The position numbers were made by a program, and so were the translations under genes. Source: Paracoccus fontiphilus (GTDB lineage: Bacteria > Pseudomonadota > Alphaproteobacteria > Rhodobacterales > Rhodobacteraceae). From it: 46,766 bases of DNA. How positions within the stretch are numbered: position 1 is the first letter of the stretch; the number at the start of each line of letters is the position of its first letter. Below the pieces are notes generated by a model that ran no database searches, was not told the origin of the DNA, and was given only the letters and a program-made list of their open reading frames with translations. The stretch lies in NCBI RefSeq assembly GCF_017356265.1, contig NZ_JAFNAW010000026.1:1-46766 (forward strand), written 5' to 3'. Of this stretch, positions 34,887 to 44,194 are shown in pieces.

Positions 34887-35377
34887 GGCACGATCACCCG
34901 CGTTCCCGGCCGCGCATGACGGGCGATCCGGATCAGGTCGGGGCGCGCGAAGGCGATGCAGCCTTCGGTCCCGAAGCCCGAACGCCGCCACTGGTGCAAA
35001 AAGATCGCCGACCCCCGGCCGGGCACGGCATCGGGCCAGTTCCAGTCCGTCGTCAGGATCAGGTCATACAGCGGATCGGCCCGGCGCAGCCTTTCGTGGC
35101 TGGCCGCCAGCGGCGCGCGGGCGTGGTGGTTGTAGGCCGGATGACCGGGCGCATCGCACCACAGGTCGCCTAGGCCGATGGGCCGCGCCCAGGGCGCAGG
35201 CCGTGCCAGCCGGTCGGGGCGATACCACAGGCCGGCGATCCGCATCACCCCCGCGGGCGTGGCGCCGTCGCCTTCGCGCTTGTCGCGCGTCACGCCGCGC
35301 TTGCCGATGCTGCACGGGAACAGGCGACCGCGAAAGCGCACCCCCTGCGGCGTCAGGACCAGATCGCCCGGACTCAC
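34883..35377 (-). CDS. L,D-transpeptidase (YkuD) family protein
   Basis: A 164-residue protein with the YkuD catalytic motif around H128 and C140 ([18 protein letters not shown]). Family members form 3-3 cross-links in peptidoglycan or attach lipoproteins to it. No signal peptide or membrane anchor is visible at the N-terminus, which is odd for a periplasmic enzyme; some short family members share this. The start is a GTG that shares GTGA with the ribA stop, so translation is probably coupled. The convergent alkB stop overlaps its own stop. Confidence 0.82.
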   Translation of the reverse strand: MSPGDLVLTPQGVRFRGRLFPCSIGKRGVTRDKREGDGATPAGVMRIAGLWYRPDRLARPAPWARPIGLGDLWCDAPGHPAYNHHARAPLAASHERLRRADPLYDLILTTDWNWPDAVPGRGSAIFLHQWRRSGFGTEGCIAFARPDLIRIARHARPGTRVIVP

Positions 35378-36432
35378 AGCAGATGCCCCGACTTCTCGGC
35401 CTTGGTGTCCAGGTAGGCCTCGTTGAAGCGGTTGCGCCCGACCACCAGCGGCACCCGTTCGGTGACAGTGATGCCGTGGCTTTCCATCATGGCGACCTTG
35501 CGCGGGTTGTTGGTCATCAGCCGCGCCTGCGAAAACCCCATCCGCCGCAGCAGGGCCGCGCCGATGCGGAAATCGCGCTCGTCATCCTCGAACCCCAGGC
35601 GGTGGTTGGCCTGCACCGTGTCGAAACCCTGGTTCTGCAGCGCATAGGCGCGCATCTTGTTGGCAAGCCCGATGCCCCGCCCTTCCTGGTTCAGGTACAG
35701 CAGAACCCCCTGCCCCGCCTGACCCATGGCCGTCAGCGCCGCGTGAAGCTGGGGACCGCAGTCGCATTTCAGGCTGCCCAGCACGTCGCCGGTGAAGCAG
35801 GCCGAATGCAGCCGCGCCAGCACGGGCGCGTCGCGTGGCGGATCGCCGATCTCGATCGCGTAATGCTCGGCGGCACCGTCATCGGGGCGGAAGATGTGCA
35901 GCCGCGACCGTTCCGACGCGATCAAGGGCAGGTTGGCGGCGGCAACCGGGACCATCGCCGCCTCGTGCGCCAGTTGCGCCAGCAGCGGGCCGGGGGCGAC
36001 CTGCGTCAGGCCAGGCAGGGGCTCCGTCGCGACCACCAGGACCGCCGGCAGAAGCTGCGCCGACTTCGCCAGCGCCAGCCCGGCCAGATGCGGGGTGGCG
36101 TCGCCCTCGTCTGCCGTGAACAGCGGCCCTTTCAAGGGATTCATCAGATCGGTCGAAGGATCGGCCATCGCCCGAAGCCAGCCATGATCCGCATCCGCCG
36201 GCACCACGATCCGCGCCACGCCGTCGCGACTGGCCCAGGACTTCAGCGTCACCGCCCGCCGTTCGGTCAACGCCAGCACCGGCCGGCCAAGCGCCCGGAT
36301 GTCGGCCAGCCGCGCCGGGGCCAGCGTTTCGACCGCCGCGACCAGATGGCCGCCGATCATCACCGGCAGGCCCATGCGCAAGTCGGTGCGGGCGCGAGAC
36401 ACGACCTCGGTCAGGGTGGGGATCAGGCTCAT
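35374..36432 (-). CDS. ribA: GTP cyclohydrolase II with degenerate N-terminal domain
   Basis: Opens the imidazole ring of GTP in the first step of riboflavin synthesis. The C-terminal domain (about 175-345) has zinc ligands C212, C223 and C225 ([17 protein letters not shown]) and the catalytic QEGRGIGL (249-256). The first 170 residues occupy the place of the RibB (DHBP synthase) domain in bifunctional RibBA, but the acidic DDEDRENEGD-type signature of RibB is absent, so only RibA activity is expected. The 352-residue length fits this alphaproteobacterial form. No FMN riboswitch is seen upstream. It is divergent from the response regulator gene. Confidence 0.9.
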   Translation of the reverse strand: MSLIPTLTEVVSRARTDLRMGLPVMIGGHLVAAVETLAPARLADIRALGRPVLALTERRAVTLKSWASRDGVARIVVPADADHGWLRAMADPSTDLMNPLKGPLFTADEGDATPHLAGLALAKSAQLLPAVLVVATEPLPGLTQVAPGPLLAQLAHEAAMVPVAAANLPLIASERSRLHIFRPDDGAAEHYAIEIGDPPRDAPVLARLHSACFTGDVLGSLKCDCGPQLHAALTAMGQAGQGVLLYLNQEGRGIGLANKMRAYALQNQGFDTVQANHRLGFEDDERDFRIGAALLRRMGFSQARLMTNNPRKVAMMESHGITVTERVPLVVGRNRFNEAYLDTKAEKSGHLL

Positions 36433-36449
36433 GGATGGTCCCGGCCAAG

Positions 36450-36467
36450 TGAAACATTCTGAAACAT
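36450..36467. promoter_or_regulatory. Tandem TGAAACAT repeat between ribA and the response regulator gene
   Basis: TGAAACAT occurs at 36450-36457 and 36460-36467, a 10-bp period. OmpR/PhoB-type regulators commonly bind such direct repeats as head-to-tail dimers. The same 8-mer appears once more in the window's intergenic DNA, on the minus strand at 40751-40758. Confidence 0.45.
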
Positions 36468-36568
36468 ATGCGCCTTTCCCGACAACTCCATGTGAGATTT
36501 CCGACATGATGCTGGACGACGCGGCACGCCTTGCCCACCTGATCGCGCAACAAGGTTGAGGAGGCAAC

Positions 36569-37255
36569 ATGCCCGGACTGAAAAAGATCCTGCTGGTCGA
36601 CGACGAGGAAGACCTGCGCGAGGCCCTGGCCGAACAGTTGATCGCCACCGACGAATTCGACGTCACCGAGGCGGGCACCGGCGCGGGCGCCGTGGACGCC
36701 GCCAAGGGCGCGATCTTCGACCTGGTGATCCTGGACGTGGGCCTGCCCGATACCGACGGGCGCGAGTTGTGCAAGAAGCTGCGCAAGCTGAACGTCAAGT
36801 GCCCCATCGTCATGCTGACCGGCCATGACACGGACGCCGACACCATCCTGGGCCTGGATGCGGGCGCCAACGACTATATCACCAAACCGTTCAAGTTCCC
36901 GGTTCTGCTGGCACGGCTGCGGGCGCAGTTGCGCACGCACGAGCAGTCCGAGGACGCGATCTTCCAGCTTGGGCCCTATACCTTCAAGCCCGCGATGAAG
37001 ATGCTGATCGACGGCAAGGACCGCAAGATCCGCCTGACCGAGAAGGAAACCAACATCCTGAAGTTCCTGTACCGCGCGCAGGACGGGGTGGTGGCCCGCG
37101 ACGTGCTGCTGCACGAGGTCTGGGGATACAATGCGGGCGTGACCACGCATACGCTGGAAACCCACATCTATCGGTTGAGGCAGAAGATCGAGCCCGATCC
37201 CAGCAATGCCCGCCTGCTGGTGACGGAATCGGGAGGCTATCGGCTGGTGGCGTGA
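36569..37255 (+). CDS. OmpR/PhoB-family response regulator (CenR-like)
   Basis: A 228-residue two-component regulator. The receiver domain (about 5-120) has acidic residues D11 and D12, phosphoacceptor D56 ([10 protein letters not shown]), T84 and K106 (YITKPFKFP). The C-terminal winged helix (about 132-226) includes [13 protein letters not shown] and [19 protein letters not shown]. It resembles the essential alphaproteobacterial envelope regulator CenR by memory, an uncertain link. No histidine kinase gene is adjacent. GAGGAGG lies just before the ATG, and a strong terminator follows, so it is transcribed alone. A tandem repeat upstream may be its own binding site. Confidence 0.92.
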   Translation: MPGLKKILLVDDEEDLREALAEQLIATDEFDVTEAGTGAGAVDAAKGAIFDLVILDVGLPDTDGRELCKKLRKLNVKCPIVMLTGHDTDADTILGLDAGANDYITKPFKFPVLLARLRAQLRTHEQSEDAIFQLGPYTFKPAMKMLIDGKDRKIRLTEKETNILKFLYRAQDGVVARDVLLHEVWGYNAGVTTHTLETHIYRLRQKIEPDPSNARLLVTESGGYRLVA

Positions 37256-37277
37256 CTGCCGGATCAAGTCGCAAGGC

Positions 37278-37305
37278 AAAGGCCCGGCCATTCGCCGGGC
37301 CTTTT
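37278..37305 (+). terminator. Rho-independent terminator of the response regulator gene
   Basis: AAAGGCCCGGC (37278-37288) and GCCGGGCCTTT (37294-37304) form an 11-bp stem with loop CATTC, followed by T residues, 22 bp after the stop codon. Confidence 0.88.
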
Positions 37306-37408
37306 CGCACCGGGGGTTGCTGTCGCCGCGGCAGGAACCGTCACGCGGGACAAGGCTGCCGATGGCTGCTAGGAACGGCGGATACGCTGCGCCGCTTTGA
37401 GAGGCAGG

Positions 37409-38164
37409 ATGACGATCACGAACCAGGATGAACTGGACGGCCTGAAGGATATCGGGCGCGTCGTGGCCGATACCATGCAGGCCATGGCCAGGGCGATGGA
37501 ACCCGGCATGACGACCAGGGAACTGGACGAGATCGGCCGCAGGATTCTGGACTGCGAGGGCGCGGTTCCGGCGCCCGAAGCCACCTATGACTTTCCGGGC
37601 GCCACCTGCATCAGCGTCAACGAGGAAATCGCCCATGGCATTCCGGGCGACCGGACCCTGCGCGCGGGCGATCTGGTCAACATCGATGTCTCGGCCTCCA
37701 GGAACGGCTACTTTGCCGATACGGGGGCGACATTCCCCCTGGGGCCTGCAGGCCCGTCCCTGGAGCGCCTGTGCCGCGATGGACGGCACGCGACGCAGAT
37801 CGGCATCGCCCAGGTGGGCCACGGCAAGCCTCTGGCCGCGATCGGCAATGCCATCGGGCGGTTCGCGTCGGCACGCGGCTATACCCTGATCCGCAACCTC
37901 GCCAGCCATGGGGTCGGCCGGGCCCTGCACGAATACCCCGAGGAGGTGGCGACCTGGCCGACACGCGGCGACCGGCGGCGGATGCACAAGGGCCTTGTGC
38001 TGACCGTCGAGCCGTTCCTGTCCCGGGGCGGAACCTGGGCTGCCACGGGCGCGGACGACTGGACCCTTTACAGCGAGCCGCCGGCACCCGTTGTCCAGTA
38101 CGAACATACCGTCGTGGCGACAAACCGGAGGCCGATCATCGTCACGCTGCCAAGCCAGGGCTGA
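37409..38164 (+). CDS. map: Type I methionine aminopeptidase
   Basis: Removes the initiator methionine from new proteins. The 251-residue pita-bread enzyme has substrate residue H77 (EIAHGIPG) and a complete metal set: D93 (NIDVSA), D104 (ADTGATF), H167 (SHGVGRALHE), E201 (VEPFL) and E232 (YEHTV). The SHGVGRALHEYPEEV motif differs slightly from the GHGIG form of the main enzyme, so this could be a second, accessory copy. The ATG at 37409 follows GAGAGGCAGG. It is isolated by terminators on both sides. Confidence 0.9.
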   Translation: MTITNQDELDGLKDIGRVVADTMQAMARAMEPGMTTRELDEIGRRILDCEGAVPAPEATYDFPGATCISVNEEIAHGIPGDRTLRAGDLVNIDVSASRNGYFADTGATFPLGPAGPSLERLCRDGRHATQIGIAQVGHGKPLAAIGNAIGRFASARGYTLIRNLASHGVGRALHEYPEEVATWPTRGDRRRMHKGLVLTVEPFLSRGGTWAATGADDWTLYSEPPAPVVQYEHTVVATNRRPIIVTLPSQG

Positions 38165-38280
38165 GCGACGGATCGGTCCCGGAGCCCGTCAGCGGAATGT
38201 GCGTCCCCGCCGGGCTGCCCTCAGGAACCCCGGCCCAAGATCCGAGTTGTCAATCCGAAGCCCAGTGGTCGGCGGATGCG

Positions 38281-38338
38281 GCCACACTCTCTCCCTCCCT
38301 CTCTCTGATGCCCCGGCGTTTTCCCGCGCCGGGGCTTG
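38281..38338 (+). ncRNA. Second pyrimidine-box/hairpin element, possible small RNA
   Basis: A long C/T tract (about 38285-38307) ends in CCCTCTCTCTGAT (38297-38309), identical to the box of the candidate RNA at 23003-23015 (minus strand). It is followed directly by a 9-bp stem GCCCCGGCG/CGCCGGGGC (38310-38318/38327-38335) and TT. The T-run is weaker than in the first copy. The preceding 116 bases after map hold only a weak ATCCG/CGGAT dyad. It may be an sRNA, or the 3' end of the map transcript. Confidence 0.35.
38310..38335 (+). terminator. Hairpin between map and the convergent GHQ reductase gene
   Basis: GCCCCGGCG/CGCCGGGGC with loop TTTTCCCG, followed on plus by TTGCG. It probably ends transcription on the plus strand, from map or from the candidate RNA at the same place. 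Confidence 0.5.
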
Positions 38339-38342
38339 CGTA

Positions 38343-39317
38343 TCATCCCCGGCCATGCGGTTCGGTCCAGTCCATGTCCGGGCCGATGGGGATGATCCGG
38401 TGCGGGTTCACCATGTCGTGGCTGAAATAGTAGTGCCGCGTGAAATGGTCCGGCCGCACCGTCTCGGCCACGCCGGGCACTTGATACAGTTCCCGCGCCC
38501 ATCCCCACAGATTCGGGTAGTCCACGATCCTGCGGCGGTTGCACTTGAAATGCGTGTGATAAACCGAATCGAAGCGCGCAATCGTGGTGAACAGCCGCCA
38601 GTCGGTCTCGGTCAGGCGGTCGCCGGCCAGATAGCGGTTCCCGGCCAGGATGCCCTCGATCCAGTCCAGGCTGTCGAACAGCGGGTGGACGGCCTTGTCA
38701 TAGGCCTCCTGCGCCGTGGCGAAGCCCGCCTTGTAGACGCCGTTGTTGACCGTGTCATAGATGCGGTCGTTCAGGTGGCCGATCCCCTCGCGAAGGTCTT
38801 CGGGCCAATAGTCGTCCGTATTGCCGGTAAGCCCGTCGAAGGCGGAATTGAACATGCGGATGATGTCGCTGCTTTCGTTCGACACGATCCGGTCCCCGTC
38901 GCGGTCCCACAGCACCGGCACCGTCACCCGCCCCGAGGCCTTGGGATCGGCGCGCAGGTAGAGGCTGTAGAGGTAAGGCTCGCCGAACAGCCGGTCGCCG
39001 GTGGCCCCGTCGAAATCGGTCCGGAATTCCCACCCGTTCCACAGCATGTCGGGATGGACGACCGAGACGTCGATGTGGTCTGCCAGCCCCTTCAGCGCCC
39101 GGAAGATCAGCGTCCGGTGCGCCCATGGGCAGGCATACGAGACATACAGGTGATAGCGCCCGCTTTCCGCCTTGAAGCCGCCCTCGCCCGTCGGGCCGGG
39201 GCTGCCGTCGGCCGTCACCCAGTTGCGGTGCTTTGCCGTGTCGCGGACGAACTCTCCGCCGCTCGATCCCGTGTCGTACCATTCGTCCTTCCAGACGCCT
39301 TCGACCAGTTGGCCCAT
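38343..39317 (-). CDS. Glutathionyl-hydroquinone reductase (Xi-class glutathione transferase)
   Basis: A 324-residue enzyme that removes glutathione from glutathionyl-hydroquinones by reduction. The catalytic cysteine is C63 in YACPWAHRTL, the CPWA motif that separates this class from ordinary glutathione transferases. The C-terminal all-helical domain contains LTETDWRLFTTIARFDSVYH, also typical (YqjG/ECM4 group). The ATG at 39317 follows AGGAGG, but start codon and ribosome site fall in a 10-bp hairpin (39317-39347). The MFS gene ends 52 bp upstream on the same strand. Confidence 0.93.
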   Translation of the reverse strand: MGQLVEGVWKDEWYDTGSSGGEFVRDTAKHRNWVTADGSPGPTGEGGFKAESGRYHLYVSYACPWAHRTLIFRALKGLADHIDVSVVHPDMLWNGWEFRTDFDGATGDRLFGEPYLYSLYLRADPKASGRVTVPVLWDRDGDRIVSNESSDIIRMFNSAFDGLTGNTDDYWPEDLREGIGHLNDRIYDTVNNGVYKAGFATAQEAYDKAVHPLFDSLDWIEGILAGNRYLAGDRLTETDWRLFTTIARFDSVYHTHFKCNRRRIVDYPNLWGWARELYQVPGVAETVRPDHFTRHYYFSHDMVNPHRIIPIGPDMDWTEPHGRG

Positions 39318-39347
39318 TGCCCTGTCCTCCTGTGATCGACAGGGCAA
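39317..39347 (-). promoter_or_regulatory. Hairpin overlapping the start of the GHQ reductase gene
   Basis: On the minus strand TTGCCCTGTC (39347-39338) pairs perfectly with GACAGGGCAA (39326-39317). The loop, GATCACAGGAG, contains most of the AGGAGG ribosome site, and the first A of the ATG is the last paired base. It could control translation or act as a 3' hairpin for the upstream MFS gene. Confidence 0.45.
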
Positions 39348-39369
39348 CGGGCCGCAGCCGCCCCCGGTT

Positions 39370-40686
<1,317 letters not shown>

Positions 40687-40835
40687 CCTGTCCCCCTGGC
40701 TTGCCGGTCATTGCTTAGCCGCAGTTTCCCCGATCACCAAGCAGGGATTGATGTTTCACGCTTTTTCGCTGCCGCCGCGTCAACTCGACTCTGGCCGTTC
40801 CCGCCGCTAGGGTCCGCGCGCAAAGGAGCCAGCCC

Positions 40836-41621
40836 ATGTTCACCATCGCCACCTGGAACATCAACTCGGTCCGCCTGCGCGAGGGGCTTGTGGCCCGCTT
40901 CCTGCGCGAGGAAGCGCCCGATGTCCTGTGCCTCCAGGAATGCAAGTCCCCGGTCGAGAAGATCCCCTTGGATCAGTTCCGGGCGCTTGGCTACGACTGG
41001 ATCGTGGCGCGCGGCCAGAAGGGCTACAACGGCGTGGCGATCCTGTCGCGCCTGCCCTTGGAGGATGCGGGCGACCGCGACTACGCGCGCTTGGGCCATG
41101 CGCGCCATGTGTCGGCCCGGCTGGAAAACGGCGTGACGATCCACAACATGTATGTCCCGGCGGGCGGCGACATCCCCGACCGCACCGTGAACGAGAAGTT
41201 CGGCCAGAAGCTGGATTTCGTGGCCGAGATGCGCGACGTCTTCCACGCCGACAATCCCCGCAAGTCGATCCTGGTGGGCGACCTGAACATCGCCCCGCGC
41301 GAGGATGACGTGTGGTCCCACAAGCAGCTACTGAAGATCGTGAGCCACACGCCCATCGAGGTCGATCACCTGCTGTCGGCCCAGGACGCGGGCAGATGGG
41401 TGGACGTGACGCGCAAGGACATCCCCACGGGCCTCCTCTATTCCTGGTGGAGCTATCGCGCCGCCGACTGGGATGCCGCCGACAAGGGCCGCCGCCTGGA
41501 CCACATCTGGGCCAGCGCCGACATTGCCAACGCCGCGCACGCCAGCCGCATCCTGCGCCCCTGCCGGGGCTGGGACCAGCCCAGCGACCATGTGCCGGTG
41601 CTGGCCAGCTTCGATCTGTAA
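40836..41621 (+). CDS. xth: Exodeoxyribonuclease III (AP endonuclease)
   Basis: Cuts DNA at abasic sites and degrades 3' ends in base-excision repair. The 261-residue protein of the exonuclease-endonuclease-phosphatase fold has N8 (TWNINSVR), metal-binding E35 (CLQECK), Y106 (NMYVPAGG), D149 and N151 (VGDLNIAP), and the terminal D251-H252 (PSDHVPVL). Length is normal for the ExoIII type. AAAGGAG precedes the ATG. Repeat copy F follows the stop codon before cnoX. Confidence 0.96.
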   Translation: MFTIATWNINSVRLREGLVARFLREEAPDVLCLQECKSPVEKIPLDQFRALGYDWIVARGQKGYNGVAILSRLPLEDAGDRDYARLGHARHVSARLENGVTIHNMYVPAGGDIPDRTVNEKFGQKLDFVAEMRDVFHADNPRKSILVGDLNIAPREDDVWSHKQLLKIVSHTPIEVDHLLSAQDAGRWVDVTRKDIPTGLLYSWWSYRAADWDAADKGRRLDHIWASADIANAAHASRILRPCRGWDQPSDHVPVLASFDL

Positions 41622-41625
41622 GACC

Positions 41626-41683
41626 CTTTCACTTTGGCCCAAATATCCCACAGGGGGTCCGGGGGACGTGAAGTCCCCCGGCC
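41626..41683 (+). repeat. Dispersed intergenic GC-hairpin repeat, copy F
   Basis: CTTTCACTTTGGCCCAAATA, then TCCCACAGGGGGT, then a 9-bp hairpin CCGGGGGAC/GTCCCCCGG (41659-41667/41673-41681, loop GTGAA). It starts four bases after the xth stop in the same orientation and may separate xth from cnoX transcripts. The next 87 bases to the cnoX start hold no clear feature. Confidence 0.75.
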
Positions 41684-41770
41684 TTGCCGCCTCAAACAAC
41701 CCTTCCCCTCGCGCGCAGCAAACCCCATATTGCCGCCAACCGTTTTGGCCCAAACCACCCTGGGGACCCC

Positions 41771-42685
41771 ATGACCATGCTTTTCGATGGCGCGACCGAG
41801 ACGCCCAAGACCGCCGATTTCATCAAGGACGTGACCGAGGCGACCTTCATGGCCGAGGTCGTGCAGGCCTCCATGCAGGTGCCGGTGATCGTCGATTTCT
41901 GGGCGCCCTGGTGCGGCCCCTGCAAGACCCTCGGCCCGCAACTGGAGGCCGAGGTCGCGCGCCACAAGGGCCGGGTCCGCATGGCCAAGGTCAATGTCGA
42001 CGAAAACCAGATGATCGCCGCGCAACTGCGCGTGCAGTCGATCCCCACCGTCTACGCCTTCTTCCAGGGCCAGCCGGTCGATGCCTTCCAGGGCGCGATC
42101 CCGCAAAGCCAGATCAAGCAGTTCGTGGACAAGCTGGCCGCGCTGTCGGGCGACGACGGCGGGCTTGCCGATGCCTTGGCCGCGGCCGAGCAGATGCTGG
42201 AGGAAGGCGCCTTCATCGACGCCGCCGAAACCTTCGCCGCCATTGCCGAAGAAGACCCGTCCAGCAACGATGCCTGGGCCGGCGTGGTCCGCGCCCATCT
42301 GGCCGCAGGCGACGCTGAGGCCGCGCAGGCCGCCTTGGACGCCATTCCTGCCCCCGCCGCGACCAGTGCCCCCGTCGAGGCCGCGCGCGCCCAGTTGCAC
42401 CTGGCCCGCCAGGCCGCGAAGGCCGGACCGCTCGACGCCCTGCAGGCTCGCGTCGATGCCGACCCGGCCGACCAGCAGGCCCGCCTGGAATACGCGCAGG
42501 CCCTGCACGCCGCGGGCCGGGTCGAGGACGCCATCGACATCCTGCTGGACAGCTTCCGCCAGGACCGCGACTGGAACGAGGGCGCGGCCAAGGCGCAGTT
42601 GCTGACCATCTTCGACAGCCTCAAGCCCAACGATCCGCTGGCCCAGAAGGGCCGCCGCCGCCTGTCATCCCTGATCTTCGCCTGA
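41771..42685 (+). CDS. Thioredoxin-TPR chaperone (CnoX/YbbN family)
   Basis: A 304-residue protein with an N-terminal thioredoxin domain (about 15-122) and a C-terminal helical TPR-like half (about 130-304). The active site is WCGPC at 47-51 and the cis-proline SIPTVY near 100. Having both cysteines differs from E. coli YbbN, which has SXXC; as in Caulobacter-type CnoX it could be redox active. The family protects proteins from oxidative aggregation and hands them to GroEL. lonN follows after 8 bp, beginning a compact protein-quality operon. Confidence 0.9.
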   Translation: MTMLFDGATETPKTADFIKDVTEATFMAEVVQASMQVPVIVDFWAPWCGPCKTLGPQLEAEVARHKGRVRMAKVNVDENQMIAAQLRVQSIPTVYAFFQGQPVDAFQGAIPQSQIKQFVDKLAALSGDDGGLADALAAAEQMLEEGAFIDAAETFAAIAEEDPSSNDAWAGVVRAHLAAGDAEAAQAALDAIPAPAATSAPVEAARAQLHLARQAAKAGPLDALQARVDADPADQQARLEYAQALHAAGRVEDAIDILLDSFRQDRDWNEGAAKAQLLTIFDSLKPNDPLAQKGRRRLSSLIFA

Positions 42686-42693
42686 ACCGGGCC

Positions 42694-43320
42694 ATGATGT
42701 TCCGCTTTGATCTGCCCGCGCGCATCCCGCTGTTCCCCTTGCCCGGGGCGGTGCTGATGCCCCGCGCGCGGATACCCCTGCACGTCTTCGAGCCGCGCTA
42801 CCTGCAGATGCTGGACGATGCGCTGAAGACCGACCACCGCCTGATCGGCCTGATCCAGCCCGAGGGCGAGGGCCTGGCCGCGATCGGTTGCGCGGGCCGG
42901 GTAGTGGCATTCTCGGAAACGGACGACGGGCGGCAGATGATCTCGCTGCGGGCCGTGTCGCGGTTCCGGCTGGTCGAGGCGAAGGAAGGCTTCACCCCCT
43001 ACCTTGTGGGCGACGTGGACTGGTCGTCCTTCGGCCGCGACATGAAGGGGTCGGAAGACGACCCGGCCATGGACCGCGGCGCGCTGTTCCCCCTTCTGCG
43101 CCGCTACATGGAGGCGCACGAGCTGTCCACCGACTGGGACGCGGCGGCCGACGCCCAGGACGAGGCTCTGATCAACTCGCTGTCCATGGTGCTGCCCTTC
43201 TCGCCCGGCGACAAGCAGGCGCTGCTGGAAAGCCCGACCCTGGCCGACCGGCGCGAACTGCTGCAGGGTCTGATCGAATTTGCCCTGCACGGCGGCGACA
43301 ACGAGGAAAGACTGCAATGA
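42694..43320 (+). CDS. Stand-alone LON substrate-binding (N-terminal) domain protein
   Basis: A 208-residue protein corresponding to the Lon N-terminal domain only: [20 protein letters not shown] near the N-terminus and [15 protein letters not shown] next. The AAA+ and protease parts of Lon are absent. Such proteins are widespread in alphaproteobacteria, often beside a CnoX gene, and may bind or deliver substrates; the role is not established. It starts 8 bp after the cnoX stop and overlaps the Trm112 start in ATGA. Confidence 0.9.
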   Translation: MMFRFDLPARIPLFPLPGAVLMPRARIPLHVFEPRYLQMLDDALKTDHRLIGLIQPEGEGLAAIGCAGRVVAFSETDDGRQMISLRAVSRFRLVEAKEGFTPYLVGDVDWSSFGRDMKGSEDDPAMDRGALFPLLRRYMEAHELSTDWDAAADAQDEALINSLSMVLPFSPGDKQALLESPTLADRRELLQGLIEFALHGGDNEERLQ

Positions 43321-43526
43321 ACCGCCCCGATCACCCCGCCCCCGCCCAGCCCGGCTTCGACCGCCACATGCTGGAGGCCCTGGTCTGTCCCGTCACGCAC
43401 GCCACGCTGTCCTATGACGCAGCGCGGCAGGAACTGGTGTCCCGGGCCGCGGGCCTTGCCTTCCCGATCCGCGCGGGAATTCCGATCATGCTGGTGGGCG
43501 AGGCCCGCCGGATCAAGGCGGAGTGA
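43317..43526 (+). CDS. Trm112 family small protein (UPF0434-like)
   Basis: A 69-residue protein with the family pattern [18 protein letters not shown] (about 17-34), then [21 protein letters not shown]. Eukaryotic Trm112 activates several methyltransferases; bacterial homologues are uncharacterised. Only one cysteine (in CPVT) remains of the four zinc ligands of the eukaryotic protein, as in many bacterial members. The start overlaps the lonN stop (ATGA) and its stop overlaps the rhomboid start (TGATG), so all three are translated together. Confidence 0.85.
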   Translation: MNRPDHPAPAQPGFDRHMLEALVCPVTHATLSYDAARQELVSRAAGLAFPIRAGIPIMLVGEARRIKAE

Positions 43527-44194
43527 TGACCGCCCGGTCGGACCCCTTCCCGGCCCTGCGGGACGAACTGCAGCCGCGCCTGCCCCTGTGGGTCAAGGTC
43601 GTGATCACCCTGTGCTGCGCGATCCAGGCCGCGTTCATCATCGCCGACCTGCTGGGCTATCCGATCCTGCGGCAGGCGGCGCTGATCTTCGGCGGGTTCT
43701 GGTCGCCGGTCCTCTGGGCAGGGCACGGGGTCTTTCCGGGTCACATCCTGACGATCTTCGTGACATACGGCTTTCTTCACGCCGGGCTGCTGCACCTGGG
43801 CATGAACATGCTGTCGCTGGTGGCCCTTGCGCGGGAACTGAACCGCCTTGTCGGCGCGGGGGCGATGGCCGCCGTCTACGCGGTCACGCAGGTCGCGGCC
43901 GCCCTGCTGTTCGCCGTGATGACCCCGGACGGGGGGCCGATGATCGGCGCATCCGGCGCGATCTTCGGGTTGGCGGGCGCGTTGATCGGCTTTGCGGCCG
44001 TGACGGGATGGCGCCGCCGCCGCCCGCTGGGACAGTTGTGGCGCGGCGTCGCGTTGATGGTCGTGCTGAACGTCGCCTTGACGGTCCTCATGCCCTCGAT
44101 CGCGTGGGAAGCGCATCTGGGCGGAACCATGGCCGGGCTGGTCATGGGAGCGGTCCTGGCCGTAACCCGCAGCCCCCGCTTCTCAGCCTTCTGA
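43526..44194 (+). CDS. Rhomboid-family intramembrane serine protease
   Basis: A 222-residue membrane protein with six hydrophobic segments. The catalytic dyad is S143 in GASGAIFG and H197 in EAHLGGTMAG; N94 in HLGMNM stabilises the transition state in the family. It would cut substrate helices within the inner membrane. It is the last gene of the cnoX-lonN-trm112 cluster. The ATG at 43526 overlaps the upstream stop; a GTG at 43523 is an alternative. Its 3' end overlaps the convergent gene by 12 bp. Confidence 0.93.
   Translation: MTARSDPFPALRDELQPRLPLWVKVVITLCCAIQAAFIIADLLGYPILRQAALIFGGFWSPVLWAGHGVFPGHILTIFVTYGFLHAGLLHLGMNMLSLVALARELNRLVGAGAMAAVYAVTQVAAALLFAVMTPDGGPMIGASGAIFGLAGALIGFAAVTGWRRRRPLGQLWRGVALMVVLNVALTVLMPSIAWEAHLGGTMAGLVMGAVLAVTRSPRFSAF

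Noticed and set aside
36505..36559. 17-codon ORF just upstream of the response regulator ([17 protein letters not shown])
   Set aside because: It has no convincing ribosome site and is too short to separate from chance, though its stop lies within the regulator's ribosome binding region.
36433..36568. FMN riboswitch upstream of ribA
   Set aside because: The 136-bp gap is too short and lacks the conserved RFN-element core sequences.
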